A stretch of DNA of 64,000 nucleotides from Martinezella rhizogenes (GCA_013322215.1 JAAMEZ010000058.1:496001-560000), one strand, 5' to 3'. Counted from the stretch's first letter, positions 8,483 to 17,874 are shown. Numbers and translations: made by a program. Notes: generated from the letters alone by a model not told the origin.

Positions 8483-9628
8483 ATGACCAGACCGCTTCGA
8501 ATCCTTCATTGCTTCAGATCGCCCGTCGGCGGCGTCTTCCGCCATGTCCGGGATTTGGCGGAGGAACAGAGCAAGGCAGGCCACGAAGTCGGCATCCTTT
8601 GCGACAGTCTGACGGGTGGCGAGCATGAGGATCGTCTGTTCGACGATATCATGCCGTTCCTGGCTCTTGGCGTCGTCCGCCTGCCGATCCGGCGGCAAAT
8701 TACTCTGTCGGATGCGGCTACGCTTTGGAGCAGCTACAAGGAAATCAAGAGTTTGCGGCCGGACGTGCTGCATGGGCATGGCGCCAAAGGCGGCCTGCTT
8801 GCGCGTGTTCTCGGCTCGATCCTGCGGGTCAACAGGTATCGCGTAGCCCGCCTTTACACAGCGCATGGCGGAAGCCTGCATTTCTCGCGCGGTTCGTTCC
8901 AGGGCATGCTGGTGCATAGCCTGGAACGGATGCTGGAATTTTTGACCGACGGCCTGATCTTCATCTGCGATTTCGAACGCCGCACCTATGAAAGAAAGAT
9001 CGGCAAGCCGCGCACCCGTTCGGTGATGATCTATAATGGCATCAGCGAAAGAGATTTTCGCACCATACCGACACGATCGGACTCCGTGCATTTCGTCTAT
9101 ATCGGCATGTTGCGGGACCTCAAAGGTCCCGATCTGTTTGTGGACGCCTTTGCGAAAACGGAGCGGCGGATCGGCAGACCGCTCTCGGCACTGATGATCG
9201 GCGACGGGCCGGACAGAGACAAATATCACCGGATGATGGTCGAACGGGGCCTCGGTCACCGTATCGGCATGCTGCCGGCGATGCGCGTGCAGGAAGCGTT
9301 CGCGGTATCACAGAATATCGTTGTCCCCTCGCGCGCCGAGGCCATGCCCTATATCGTTCTGGAAGCGCTCGCAGCCGGAAAGACCGTCATCGCCTCGCGC
9401 GTCGGCGGCGTTGCGGAAGCACTTGGCGAAAACAGCCCCGCACTCGCAAAGCCGGAAGATGCCGATGACCTCTCGCGCATCATGGCCGAAGCGATCACAG
9501 AACCGCAATGGGGTGCTCGCAATATGCCCGATATCGGGACGATACGATCGAATTTTTCGGCCTCTGCCATGGCGCGGGATACTCTGCACCTGTATCAAAA
9601 TATACTTGGCCTGAACAGCGACGGTTAG
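8483..9628 (+). CDS. GT4-family glycosyltransferase
   Basis: A 381-residue cytoplasmic glycosyltransferase of the GT-B fold. The N-terminal domain begins RILHCFRSPVGGVFRHVRDLA, typical of GT4 acceptor domains, with HGHGAKGG in the middle. The C-terminal donor domain has the E-x7-E signature region (PSRAEAMPYIVLEALAAGKTV) that binds the nucleotide-sugar. It starts 12 bases after the OPX gene and is probably co-transcribed. The sugar transferred is unknown. It is paralogous in layout to the second GT4 gene at the end of the cluster. Confidence 0.9.
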   Translation: MTRPLRILHCFRSPVGGVFRHVRDLAEEQSKAGHEVGILCDSLTGGEHEDRLFDDIMPFLALGVVRLPIRRQITLSDAATLWSSYKEIKSLRPDVLHGHGAKGGLLARVLGSILRVNRYRVARLYTAHGGSLHFSRGSFQGMLVHSLERMLEFLTDGLIFICDFERRTYERKIGKPRTRSVMIYNGISERDFRTIPTRSDSVHFVYIGMLRDLKGPDLFVDAFAKTERRIGRPLSALMIGDGPDRDKYHRMMVERGLGHRIGMLPAMRVQEAFAVSQNIVVPSRAEAMPYIVLEALAAGKTVIASRVGGVAEALGENSPALAKPEDADDLSRIMAEAITEPQWGARNMPDIGTIRSNFSASAMARDTLHLYQNILGLNSDG

Positions 9629-9704
9629 AATACAGCTAAGTGTTGTAAGTGTTTCTTAGCTGATATCTGATAGGCCTTGTCCGGTAACGACCGGATAAGC
9701 TGCC

Positions 9705-11261
9705 ATGAACACTACCGAAAAGTCCGAGCAATTCAACTTGGACAATCTTCGCAAGCAGGTTTCGGAAATCCGCACTCGCGGTGCCGGCGAGACTCACGGC
9801 GATCGCCCAGACAGCATGAATGCCTATGCGCGACAAATCGCCGAGCAGTTTCGTGAAACCAACCAGTCTCCGGCTATCATCGTCGGACAATATCGGCTGT
9901 TCGAATTTCTGTCGCTGCTCGCCTTCGGGCTAGCGATCCTTCTCTTCGGGACGTCGGACAATCATCCCTTCCTGTCGAAGGCTGTGGTGACGGTCGCCCT
10001 CTGCGGTCTTGCCATCGTCTTCCTGCAGATTGCGGATGCCTATCAGATACCGGTCCTGCGCTCGCCGCATCATTTCCTGCACCGGATTCTCGGGTCTTGG
10101 GCTGCCGCCTTCGCGGTCATGGTCATTGCCCTCCTCCCCTTCGACATCAACAATATCTACTCCCTCTCGCTCCTCAGCCTTTGGCTCGCGGCAGGCGCAG
10201 GGTTCCTTCTCGTGGCTCGCCTGCTGTTTGCCTATGGCATCCGCCATTGGGCCCGCAACGGCGTCATGGAGCGGCGCGCCGTCATCGTCGGTGGCGGCGA
10301 ACCGGCAAAGGAACTCATCCGCGCGCTCGAGCATCAACCCGACAACGATATCCGCATCTGCGGCATTTTCGACGATCGCGGCGAAAAGCGCTCGCCAGTC
10401 ATGGTCGCCGGTTACCCCAAGCTGGGCACGGTGTCGGAACTGGTCGAATTCGCCCGGCTCGTGCGCATAGACATGCTGATCATCGCGTTGCCGATCAGCG
10501 CCGAGGATCGCATTCTGCAATTGCTGAAAATGCTTTGGGTGCTGCCTGTCGATATTCGCCTGGCGGCCCATGCCAACAAGCTGCGCTTCCGCCCCCGCGC
10601 CTATTCGCATGTCGGCGCTGTGCCGATGCTCGACATCTTCAACAAGCCGATCCGCGACTGGGATGGCGTTGCCAAACGCATCTTCGACATCTTCTTCAGC
10701 CTGGTCGCACTTGCTCTGCTCTGGCCGATCATGCTCGGCGCGGCAATTGCCGTGAAGGCAACCTCGAGAGGGCCGGTCTTCTTCATGCAGAAGCGCCACG
10801 GCTTCAACAACGAGATCATCAACGTCTTCAAGTTCCGCTCGATGTACACCCATATGAGCGATCCATCGGCGCGCAATGCCGTGACCAAGAACGACCCGCG
10901 CGTAACCCCCGTCGGCCGCTTCATCCGCAAGACATCGATCGATGAGCTGCCGCAGCTTTTCAATGTGCTGCTCGGCAGCCTCTCGCTCGTAGGCCCGCGG
11001 CCGCATGCCGTGCTTGCCGCCAGCCACAACCGCACCTATGCCGATGTCGTCGAAGGCTATTTCGCGCGCCATCGCGTGAAACCGGGCGTGACCGGCTGGG
11101 CACAGATCAACGGCTGGCGCGGCGAGATCGACACCGATGACAAGATCAAATTCCGTACAGCCTATGATCTTTACTACATCGAGAACTGGTCGCTGCTCTT
11201 CGATCTGAAGATCCTGTTCCTGACGCCGTTTCGTCTGCTCAATACGGAAAATGCCTATTGA
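9705..11261 (+). CDS. polyisoprenyl-phosphate hexose-1-phosphate transferase (WcaJ/UppE type)
   Basis: This membrane enzyme starts repeat-unit assembly by moving a sugar-1-phosphate from a nucleotide sugar onto undecaprenyl phosphate. The 518-residue protein has four N-terminal helices (about 65-180), a CoA-binding-like central domain (VIVGGGEPAKEL), a fifth helix (about 328-350) and the bacterial sugar transferase domain with KFRSM, DELPQLFNVL, VGPRPH and KPGVTGWAQ. Length and domain order fit the undecaprenyl-phosphate glucose phosphotransferase class. A 76-base gap separates it from the preceding glycosyltransferase. It overlaps the next gene by four bases. Confidence 0.92.
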   Translation: MNTTEKSEQFNLDNLRKQVSEIRTRGAGETHGDRPDSMNAYARQIAEQFRETNQSPAIIVGQYRLFEFLSLLAFGLAILLFGTSDNHPFLSKAVVTVALCGLAIVFLQIADAYQIPVLRSPHHFLHRILGSWAAAFAVMVIALLPFDINNIYSLSLLSLWLAAGAGFLLVARLLFAYGIRHWARNGVMERRAVIVGGGEPAKELIRALEHQPDNDIRICGIFDDRGEKRSPVMVAGYPKLGTVSELVEFARLVRIDMLIIALPISAEDRILQLLKMLWVLPVDIRLAAHANKLRFRPRAYSHVGAVPMLDIFNKPIRDWDGVAKRIFDIFFSLVALALLWPIMLGAAIAVKATSRGPVFFMQKRHGFNNEIINVFKFRSMYTHMSDPSARNAVTKNDPRVTPVGRFIRKTSIDELPQLFNVLLGSLSLVGPRPHAVLAASHNRTYADVVEGYFARHRVKPGVTGWAQINGWRGEIDTDDKIKFRTAYDLYYIENWSLLFDLKILFLTPFRLLNTENAY

Positions 11262-12520
11262 GCGCGATCGACCTGCCATCGCCCCGCGTCGCGCAGCCGC
11301 AGCTTGCCGCCATGCGGCTGGTCGGTACGGCCAGCGTCGCCATCGGCGTGTTCCTGTCGGGCTTCGTCATCGCCGAGCCGGCGCCTTACGAGCTGTGGCT
11401 CGCCTTTTTGATCGGTACCTGGTTCATCCTCGGGCTGAGAATATCGCGCAGTGTGGCGCCGCTTCTGGCCCTGTTCCTGACATTCAATGTCGGCGGGATG
11501 CTCTCGATCACGCAGATGCACGATCTTGCTGCCGGCAACCACCTCGACGGCCCGATTTATATTGCCGTCTCGACCTTTCTGGCGCTAAGCGCCGTCTTCT
11601 ATGCTGCCATTACCGAGGATAACGAAAAGCGGCTGAAGCTGATCTTCAATACATGGGTTGTCGCGGCGCTGATTACCGCAAGCCTCGGCATTCTCGGCTA
11701 TTTCCACGCCGTTCCGGGCTTCGACATCTTCACCCGCTACGACCGCGCCATGGGCGCGTTCCAGGATCCTAACGTCTTCGGCCCCTATCTCGTGGCGCCA
11801 AGCCTCTATCTCATGCACGGCCTGCTGATCGGCGACCTGAAGAAGGCGCCGATCAAGGGCATCTGCCTGTTCGTGCTCGCCTTCGGCATTTTCCTGTCCT
11901 TCTCGCGCGCGGCCTGGGCTCTCTTCGCCTTCGCCTCGGTGATGCTGATCTTCTGCATGCTGTTGAAGCATCGCAGCAATACGTTTCGGCTGCGCATCCT
12001 TGTGATGTCGCTGGCGGCGATCCTTCTGATGGTCGTCCTGCTCGTCGTCGCGCTGCAGTTCCCCCAGGTCAGCGACCTGTTTTCCACCCGCTTGCAGCTG
12101 GTGCAGAGCTATGACGGCGGGCATCTCGGCCGCTTCGAGCGCCATAGCATCGGCTTCCAGATGTCGATGGAACGGCCGCTCGGCATTGGGCCGCTGGTCT
12201 TCGGCCAGATCTTTCGCGAGGACGAGCACAATACCTGGCTGAAGACACTAACCACTTACGGCTGGATCGGCTTCGTAACGTGGATCAGCATGATCTGCTG
12301 GACCATCTATATCGGCTTCCGCAACCTGCTGAGGGAGCGCCCCTGGCAGCCTTATGTGATGATCGCCTGGATCGTCATTCTCGGCCATGTCGGCATCGGC
12401 AATGTCATCGACACGGACCATTGGCGCCATTTCTACATGTTGATCGGCGTCGTCTGGGGCTGCGGCGCCCTGGAGCAAAAGTATCAGCGTGACTTGAACA
12501 GAAGGGAAGCTGCGCCGTGA
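11258..12520 (+). CDS. O-antigen ligase/polymerase-like membrane protein (Wzy candidate)
   Basis: A 420-residue polytopic inner-membrane protein with about ten helices and the Wzy_C/ligase-type periplasmic loop, where GRFERHSIGFQ and EDEHNTWLKTL are seen. In this gene setting it is the likely polymerase for lipid-linked repeat units. Ligase and polymerase cannot be told apart by eye. The start is TTG at 11258, overlapping the preceding stop as TTGA. It overlaps the next gene as GTGA, so the three genes are translationally coupled. Confidence 0.85.
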   Translation: MSAIDLPSPRVAQPQLAAMRLVGTASVAIGVFLSGFVIAEPAPYELWLAFLIGTWFILGLRISRSVAPLLALFLTFNVGGMLSITQMHDLAAGNHLDGPIYIAVSTFLALSAVFYAAITEDNEKRLKLIFNTWVVAALITASLGILGYFHAVPGFDIFTRYDRAMGAFQDPNVFGPYLVAPSLYLMHGLLIGDLKKAPIKGICLFVLAFGIFLSFSRAAWALFAFASVMLIFCMLLKHRSNTFRLRILVMSLAAILLMVVLLVVALQFPQVSDLFSTRLQLVQSYDGGHLGRFERHSIGFQMSMERPLGIGPLVFGQIFREDEHNTWLKTLTTYGWIGFVTWISMICWTIYIGFRNLLRERPWQPYVMIAWIVILGHVGIGNVIDTDHWRHFYMLIGVVWGCGALEQKYQRDLNRREAAP

Positions 12521-13752
12521 ACATTCGCACCAACGTCAAGCGCCTGTCGTTGCTGCAGGTTCTCGAGCCGAGCGGCGGCGGCTCCGGGCGACATTTTCTC
12601 GATCTGTGCCGGGCTATGCAGCATCGCGGCCATTCCGTAACGGCCATCTATTCGCCGGTACGTGCCGAGCCCGCCTTCGTCGCCGAATTGGAAAACATCG
12701 GCCTGGACAAGGTGATCCCGCTCGCCATGCGGCGCGCGCCCGGCCCTTGGGACCTGACGGCATGGTGGCATCTCCGCAAGATCGCCGCCATTCACGGTCC
12801 GTTCGATCTGATCCACGGCCACAGCTCCAAGGCAGGCGCGCTCACGCGCTTGCGGCTGCCGGGACGTCATGTGCCGGTTCTTTACACGCCGCATGCCTTC
12901 CGCACCATGGACCCGACGCTCGGCGCGAAAGGCCGTCTAATCTATGGCGGTATCGAGCGCCTTCTCGGAACATGGCTGACGGATCGTCTGGTCTGCGTTT
13001 CGCAGGATGAATATAACCACGCTCTGTCGATCGGCATCCCGGAGAAACGCCTGCGCGTCGTGGTCAACGGCGTCAGCGCGCCTCCCGTCAGCCAGCGTGC
13101 TGCCATCCGCAGGCGATATGGCATTGCTCAGGATGCCCTGCTCTTCGGTTTCGTTGGCCGGATGACCCGACAGAAAGCGCCGGAACGCCTGGTCGCGGCT
13201 TTTGCGAGGATAGCGGCCCAGTTGCCGCAAGCCTATCTGCTGATGATCGGGATTGGTGAGCTGGCCGACACTACAAGAGAGATGATCAAGGCGGCCGGGC
13301 TTGAAGATCGCGCCCGCATCGATGGGAGCATGCCGGGCGTGACGGCCATCGACGCCTTCGATGTCGTCGTCATGCCGAGCCGCTACGAGGCGATGTCCTA
13401 TGTGATGCTGGAGGCAGCGGCTGCCGGCAAGCCGCTCCTCTTGGCGGATGTCGGTGGCGCACGCACGGTGCTGGAGCACGGCAAGAACGGCTACATCGTG
13501 CCGAACAGCGATAACCCGGAAGCGTTGGCGGCCGCGATGGCACGTTTTGCCGATCCGACGCTGCTGGCGAACTTTACCGCCGAAGCCCGCCGCCGCAAGG
13601 ATGGCTATACGCTGGCCGGCATGGCTGATGCGACCGAGAAGATCTACCATGATCTGCTCGGCTACCCCGCCCCTGCCCCGCTGGGATTGGTGGCGAATTC
13701 CAGCTTGGACAGCACGATGGAAGACCGCGAGAAAAGTGCGGCCGCCTTTTAA
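12517..13752 (+). CDS. GT4-family glycosyltransferase
   Basis: A 411-residue GT-B glycosyltransferase, beginning RLSLLQVLEPSGGGSGRHFL after a short N-terminal tail. The donor-binding half has FVGRMTRQKAPERLV and PSRYEAMSYVMLEAAAAGKP, which holds the conserved glutamates. The GTG start at 12517 overlaps the previous stop and is preceded by an AGGGAAG ribosome site. It ends the polysaccharide run. Its donor and acceptor sugars cannot be read from the sequence. The C-terminal 30 residues after the catalytic domain look disordered. Confidence 0.9.
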   Translation: MNIRTNVKRLSLLQVLEPSGGGSGRHFLDLCRAMQHRGHSVTAIYSPVRAEPAFVAELENIGLDKVIPLAMRRAPGPWDLTAWWHLRKIAAIHGPFDLIHGHSSKAGALTRLRLPGRHVPVLYTPHAFRTMDPTLGAKGRLIYGGIERLLGTWLTDRLVCVSQDEYNHALSIGIPEKRLRVVVNGVSAPPVSQRAAIRRRYGIAQDALLFGFVGRMTRQKAPERLVAAFARIAAQLPQAYLLMIGIGELADTTREMIKAAGLEDRARIDGSMPGVTAIDAFDVVVMPSRYEAMSYVMLEAAAAGKPLLLADVGGARTVLEHGKNGYIVPNSDNPEALAAAMARFADPTLLANFTAEARRRKDGYTLAGMADATEKIYHDLLGYPAPAPLGLVANSSLDSTMEDREKSAAAF

Positions 13753-13816
13753 ATCTGCAGGCGATTTTTATCCGAAATCAGTTCCGCTTTTCGAGCCGAT
13801 ACGATAGACTTAACTC

Positions 13817-14107
13817 ATGATTACTTCAGCACAATTGCGCGGCGCGCGCGCCATGCTCGGACTGACGGTGGAAACGCTCGCCAGCGAAAGCAAACTTCCG
13901 GTTTCAGCAATCAAAGCGCTGGAAACCGAAGCCGGTTCGGCAGACATGAGGGCACTTGTGACAGTTCGCTCCGTCCTCGAGAGCCACGGTGTACTTTTCC
14001 TCGCCGGTGGCAGTGACGGCACGGGCGGTCCTGGCATTCGCTTCAAGCACTGGTCCGAAAATGATGGCATTCGGCCGGAAAACCTGAATGCCACCAATGA
14101 CGACTGA
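13817..14107 (+). CDS. XRE-type helix-turn-helix regulator
   Basis: A 96-residue DNA-binding protein. The helix-turn-helix (about 5-60) reads LRGARAMLGLTVETLASES with a recognition helix around PVSAIKALE, typical of the Cro/XRE fold. The remainder (VLESHGVLFLAGG and a polar tail) matches the short rhizobial single-domain type. It is a monocistronic gene following the polysaccharide cluster and converging with the esterase. Its targets are unknown; proximity makes the polysaccharide genes possible but unproven. Confidence 0.8.
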   Translation: MITSAQLRGARAMLGLTVETLASESKLPVSAIKALETEAGSADMRALVTVRSVLESHGVLFLAGGSDGTGGPGIRFKHWSENDGIRPENLNATNDD

Positions 14108-14213
14108 CCTCTAAAGTGCATGGCGGTCTCTCAGACCCGCCCCTTGCGCGTTAAATCCCTGACCTTTCGCATATCACTATAGCAAGCCGCGGCGCAGGTT
14201 TGCACGGTCTGCC

Positions 14214-15236
14214 TTAGGCTGCGAGCTTCCAGCTTTTGACAAGCTCTTCGGGCGCCGAAAGGGCAGCGGGTAGGATATAGCGTTCAGTGTTGTTTGCCGG
14301 CTCCCAGCCTTCAACAATGGAGCCAACCGGCAGACCGTGCCCGAAATCGTTCAGCGTCACGAGTTCCAGGATCATATGGCCATAGTCGTCGCGCCATTCG
14401 CGCCGCTCGCCGCCTTCGAAAAGACGCAGCCGGCCCTTGGTGCGCGGGCGCTCGCGCGCAGTCAGCCATTGCGCGACGGATGCTTCCGCATTGGCAAAGG
14501 ACACGACATCATCGGCATCGCCATGCCAGATGGAGACGACCGGATAACGGTCGGCTTGGGGGGAAACCTCGCGAACGAGCTCGCCCCATTTTTCGGCCGG
14601 GCGGCTTGAGCCGCGCTTCATGACGTCAAGCGCCGACATGGCATCGCGGGCAGCGCCGAAAGGCAGGCCGCCGATGATGGCACCTGCGGCAAAGAGTTCC
14701 GGATAGGTCGCAAGCAATGCGGCTGCCACAGCGCCACCGCCCGAGAGGCCCATGACGAAAATCCTGCTATCGTCGATCGCATGCAGACGGCGGCTGAAAT
14801 CGATCATTTCTCTGATAGAGCCGAGTTCACCGCGATCGCGCGTGACCAGGCTCGGGCGAAACCAGTTGAAGCAGAGATTCGGGTTGTTCGATGCCTTTTG
14901 CTCCGCATAAAGCACCGCAAATCCATGCTGGCGGGCAAGTGCCGTCCAGCCGCTCGCGCGATCGAAATCCTCGGCATTCTGATGACAGCCATGCAGAACG
15001 ACGACGAGCGGCATCGGCCCTTTCACGCCCGGCGGCACATATTCGAGCATGCGCAGATTGCCGGGATTACGGCCGAACCATAAAACTTCCGTCAGCCGCT
15101 GCGGCGACGGACGCGTGGAAACGCGACGGCGCGACGGCTGAGACAGCGGCTGCGTCATCGGAAACTTGAGCTGCGGCAGCTCGACGGAATCGACAAGCAA
15201 GCGGCGAAGCCGGCTCGGAACTTTAAAATTCATCAT
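14214..15236 (-). CDS. PHB-depolymerase-family esterase
   Basis: A 340-residue alpha/beta hydrolase of the PHB depolymerase/feruloyl esterase family. The oxyanion region VVVLHGCHQN is followed by the nucleophile elbow GLSGGGAVAAAL (Ser), the acid in SIWHGDADDVV and a late histidine in DYGH or FGHGLP. No signal peptide is visible, so it may act inside the cell on polyhydroxybutyrate oligomers or on another ester. The frame extends to 15296, but ATG at 15236 (or 15233) follows AAAGG. Substrate is uncertain. Confidence 0.85.
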   Translation of the reverse strand: MMNFKVPSRLRRLLVDSVELPQLKFPMTQPLSQPSRRRVSTRPSPQRLTEVLWFGRNPGNLRMLEYVPPGVKGPMPLVVVLHGCHQNAEDFDRASGWTALARQHGFAVLYAEQKASNNPNLCFNWFRPSLVTRDRGELGSIREMIDFSRRLHAIDDSRIFVMGLSGGGAVAAALLATYPELFAAGAIIGGLPFGAARDAMSALDVMKRGSSRPAEKWGELVREVSPQADRYPVVSIWHGDADDVVSFANAEASVAQWLTARERPRTKGRLRLFEGGERREWRDDYGHMILELVTLNDFGHGLPVGSIVEGWEPANNTERYILPAALSAPEELVKSWKLAA

Positions 15237-15442
15237 GGACCTTTCTATCCACGTCAGCCGCGGTCGGTTTTTCTTCCGCTGCAGGCTGGCGCGCACTGTT
15301 CCTTTCCAGAATCAGTGACATCGAGAAATCGAATCTCTTTGTGCAACGCAGCAAATATAGGGAGGCCGGTCCGCTTCGAACAGGCACAAAGCATCATTGC
15401 TGCTATGTGAAATCAGCTTAAATCGATTAGATTTTCGGCCAC

Positions 15443-15460
15443 AAAAAAACGCAGCTGCGT
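15443..15460 (-). terminator. probable short terminator after the 70-residue gene
   Basis: The palindrome ACGCAGCTGCGT (15449-15460) is followed on the minus strand by a run of T residues (15443-15449). The usable stem is only four base pairs around an AGCT loop, so termination would be weak. Confidence 0.4.
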
Positions 15461-15672
15461 CAGAAATAAGCCCGTGCAAGCGCGAGCAGCTTCGCGTCGT
15501 CCTTCACGCCCTGGCGATAAAGCTGAATAATCAGTGCGCCCAGGCGCTCGGCCTCAAGGCTGCGAGGGTTCATGCCACGATCCTTGCAGACGATATCCAG
15601 AACCTTCTCAAGACGATCCAGATCGTCTGAAAAAAGCGGCAGATCTCGTGGATGGATAGGTGTGTCCAGCAT
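15460..15672 (-). CDS. small conserved hypothetical protein
   Basis: A 70-residue protein with no signal peptide and a mixed charged helical composition (DDLDRLEKVLDIVCKDRG near the N-terminus and AERLGALIIQLYRQG in the middle). The sequence looks like a short protein kept in Rhizobiaceae, recalled from memory, with no known role. The codon use fits the neighbours. The ATG at 15672 has only a weak ribosome site. It lies upstream of the esterase on the same strand with a 223-base gap. Confidence 0.6.
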   Translation of the reverse strand: MLDTPIHPRDLPLFSDDLDRLEKVLDIVCKDRGMNPRSLEAERLGALIIQLYRQGVKDDAKLLALARAYF

Positions 15673-15910
15673 TTGCGCGTCTCATTGTCCGTCGGGCAGA
15701 AGCACGCAGTACTTCGCCGGCACCCGTTTTATTCCCGACGACACAACTAGACTATGCGCCTTGCATACGGGGTTGGCAAGGAAGCATTTCAGCGCAGCGC
15801 ATTTCTGATTCGCAAATTTTACGGAAAATTCGATCGAAGATACAATTTTAAGTTAGTGCATCACCAAGCCTTTATTCGCATCTGCGATAAGCGGAAAAAA
15901 CGGAGGCGCA

Positions 15911-16306
15911 ATGATGACCAAACTTCTGATCCGGACTGTTCTCAGCTTGACGCTTGCAGCGACGGCTCTGCCTGCCCTCGCGCAGAACTTTTCGAATCTC
16001 CCGCTGCGCAACCCTCGCCAGCCGCCCGAAGGATATATTTCTGTGCAATCGGGACTATCGATCTCCTACCCCGTGGCGGACGGCGACAGCGAGGAGCAGC
16101 AGGAGAAGGCCTTGAAATCCTTCTACAAGATTGCCGCAAGCAGCTGCGCCACCCTGCTCGACACGCTCGCCGATGCCTGCGAGATCAGTGCTCTGTCGAG
16201 CAATACCTCTGTCAACAATCTCGACAATCGCGGCACGAGACTTTCCATCAACGGACAGGTGACGATGTCGGTAAAACTGAAGTTGCCGACAGCCGCAGCG
16301 AAGTAG
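15911..16306 (+). CDS. small secreted protein of unknown function
   Basis: A 131-residue protein with a classic signal peptide (residues 1-24, cleavage after ALPALA). The mature part contains a pair of cysteines in SSCATLLDTLADACEIS that could form a disulfide, and a beta-rich C-terminus. The start is one of two adjacent ATGs at 15911/15914, preceded by GGAGGCGC. The protein probably resides in the periplasm. No domain was recognised. It precedes the nuclease-like gene on the same strand. Confidence 0.7.
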   Translation: MMTKLLIRTVLSLTLAATALPALAQNFSNLPLRNPRQPPEGYISVQSGLSISYPVADGDSEEQQEKALKSFYKIAASSCATLLDTLADACEISALSSNTSVNNLDNRGTRLSINGQVTMSVKLKLPTAAAK

Positions 16307-16399
16307 CCCTGCCCCATCGCAGCTCATGATCTCTGCCAAAGCCAACGGATCGGTAAGAAATGGCGGCGATAATCGCCCTCGCAATTGAGGGATGATACC

Positions 16400-17095
16400 A
16401 TGGCGAAAGCGAAACGACGCACGCGGCGCAAGCCGCAGTCCAAGGCGGGCAATTCGATGTGGCTATGGGGCGTTGTCGGCCTGGCAACGGTAGCCGGCAT
16501 CTACGCCTATCAGCATCGCAAGGATATGCCGTCGATGCTAGCCCACGCCGGCGCGGTCGCCAGCATGCCGCACATGGCCCGGGAAGCACCCGTGCCGGCG
16601 GCAAAGCCGCAGATCAAGACGGCAGCCGTCACTTCGGAGCCGCGCGCGACATCTGCCCTGCCGGTGCCGCCCGCCGCCATTCCCGTGGCGATGCCCGTCA
16701 ACAAGATACCGGTCGAGAGACCCATACCCAGCTTGCGGGCACAGTCCGGCGGCCGTTTCGTGCTTTGTGCCGCCGGCTCGGGAACGAATTGCGTCGTCGA
16801 TGGCAATACATTCTGGCAGGATGGCATCAGGATTCAGTTGGCCGATATCGATGTGCCGGATGCCGGTGCTGCGCGTTGCCCCAGCGAAAGACAGAGAGGC
16901 GTGGCCGCGAAACTGCGCCTGCAGGCCATTCTCAACGATGGAAGTTTCGTGCTTTCCGGCAGCAGCCGCCGCGACGACCCGAATGGCGGCAAGCTGCGCA
17001 TTGCCATGCGCGCGGGGCGTTCGCTCGGCGACCAAATGGTGTCGGAAGGTCTTGCGCGCCGCTGGACCGGCCAGGCATCGTCCTGGTGTAGCTGA
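16400..17095 (+). CDS. staphylococcal-nuclease-like protein, probably inactive
   Basis: A 231-residue protein with a basic N-terminus, one membrane helix (about 16-32), an Ala/Pro linker and a C-terminal SNase-like domain (about 118-228). Landmarks are VDGNTFWQDGIRIQLADIDVPDAG and GKLRIAMRAGRSLGDQMVSEGLARRW. Compared with active thermonucleases, the Asp of DGDT is Asn, the Glu after VDTP is absent and the GRGLA arginine is not evident, so catalysis is doubtful. The TTG at 16385 sits inside the GAGGGA ribosome site, so the ATG at 16400 is preferred. It probably lies in the periplasm. Confidence 0.7.
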   Translation: MAKAKRRTRRKPQSKAGNSMWLWGVVGLATVAGIYAYQHRKDMPSMLAHAGAVASMPHMAREAPVPAAKPQIKTAAVTSEPRATSALPVPPAAIPVAMPVNKIPVERPIPSLRAQSGGRFVLCAAGSGTNCVVDGNTFWQDGIRIQLADIDVPDAGAARCPSERQRGVAAKLRLQAILNDGSFVLSGSSRRDDPNGGKLRIAMRAGRSLGDQMVSEGLARRWTGQASSWCS

Positions 17096-17131
17096 TTTTC
17101 AGAATTTTGATTGGGAGTTCAAGGAGATAAA

Positions 17132-17208
<77 letters not shown>

Positions 17209-17294
17209 ACCTGCCGAAACGGCTTGTTTCGTTTAGAGTTTAGCGTTTCCCGACGCAAGCGAAAAGTGTCGGCCTGCTCAGAAAAAGTTGCCGT

Positions 17295-17699
17295 TCAACG
17301 GCACACCTGCCTCGGTCCATGGCTCGGCTGATAGGTGTTATCGGAGGCGCGGTAAGAGCGGTAGCGGCTTGCGCAGTCACGCGCATGATCGCCGTAGTAG
17401 CTCTGTGAGCCCTGCCTGTTGAACAGAGTGCCGGTCACGAAGGATTTGAAGAGCACGCCGCTGTCCGAATCATCGTCGTAGTAACTATCATTGCCATGCA
17501 GCCGATGGCCGCTACCCCAACGATTATGGTGGTGATGCCAATGGCCGTGGCCGTGATCGCGAACCTGAATGATGTCCGACTGTTCGGTTGCAGGCACGGT
17601 CAGGGTCGGCATGGTAATGGCATTCGCCGGCATGGCGGCACCGGCCGCCAACAAAAGACCAAAGCCTGCGGCAGTTATCGATCTCGCAATCGTAAACAT
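17295..17699 (-). CDS. BA14K-like secreted protein
   Basis: A 134-residue protein with a signal peptide ending MPANA (about residue 27). A histidine-rich stretch (HGHGHWHHHHNRWGSGH) is followed by an acidic segment, then a C-terminal CASRYRSYRASDNTYQPSHGPRQVC motif, the two-cysteine signature of the BA14K family (Brucella immunoreactive 14-kDa protein). The histidine cluster could bind metal, which is inferred. A GAAGGAG ribosome site precedes the ATG at 17699. It lies next to tRNA-Pro on the same strand. Confidence 0.8.
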   Translation of the reverse strand: MFTIARSITAAGFGLLLAAGAAMPANAITMPTLTVPATEQSDIIQVRDHGHGHWHHHHNRWGSGHRLHGNDSYYDDDSDSGVLFKSFVTGTLFNRQGSQSYYGDHARDCASRYRSYRASDNTYQPSHGPRQVCR

Positions 17700-17874
17700 A
17701 TGCGACTCCTTCGAAATCCGGCGGCGCCATCAAGTAAATCCGCACAACAACCTTGCTGCCGAGCACGCCGTCATTATCTGTATATAGTGATTTGGAGCCA
17801 CACTCATAGATGCCCTTCCGTCTTTATTGTGCGACGGATTTCGCGAGACGGAAAGCGGGCGGAAAGTCAAAGCA

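Noticed and set aside
15754-16329. 191-codon open frame over the secreted protein gene
   Set aside because: It overlaps the better-supported signal-peptide gene at 15911-16306 in another frame and has no features.
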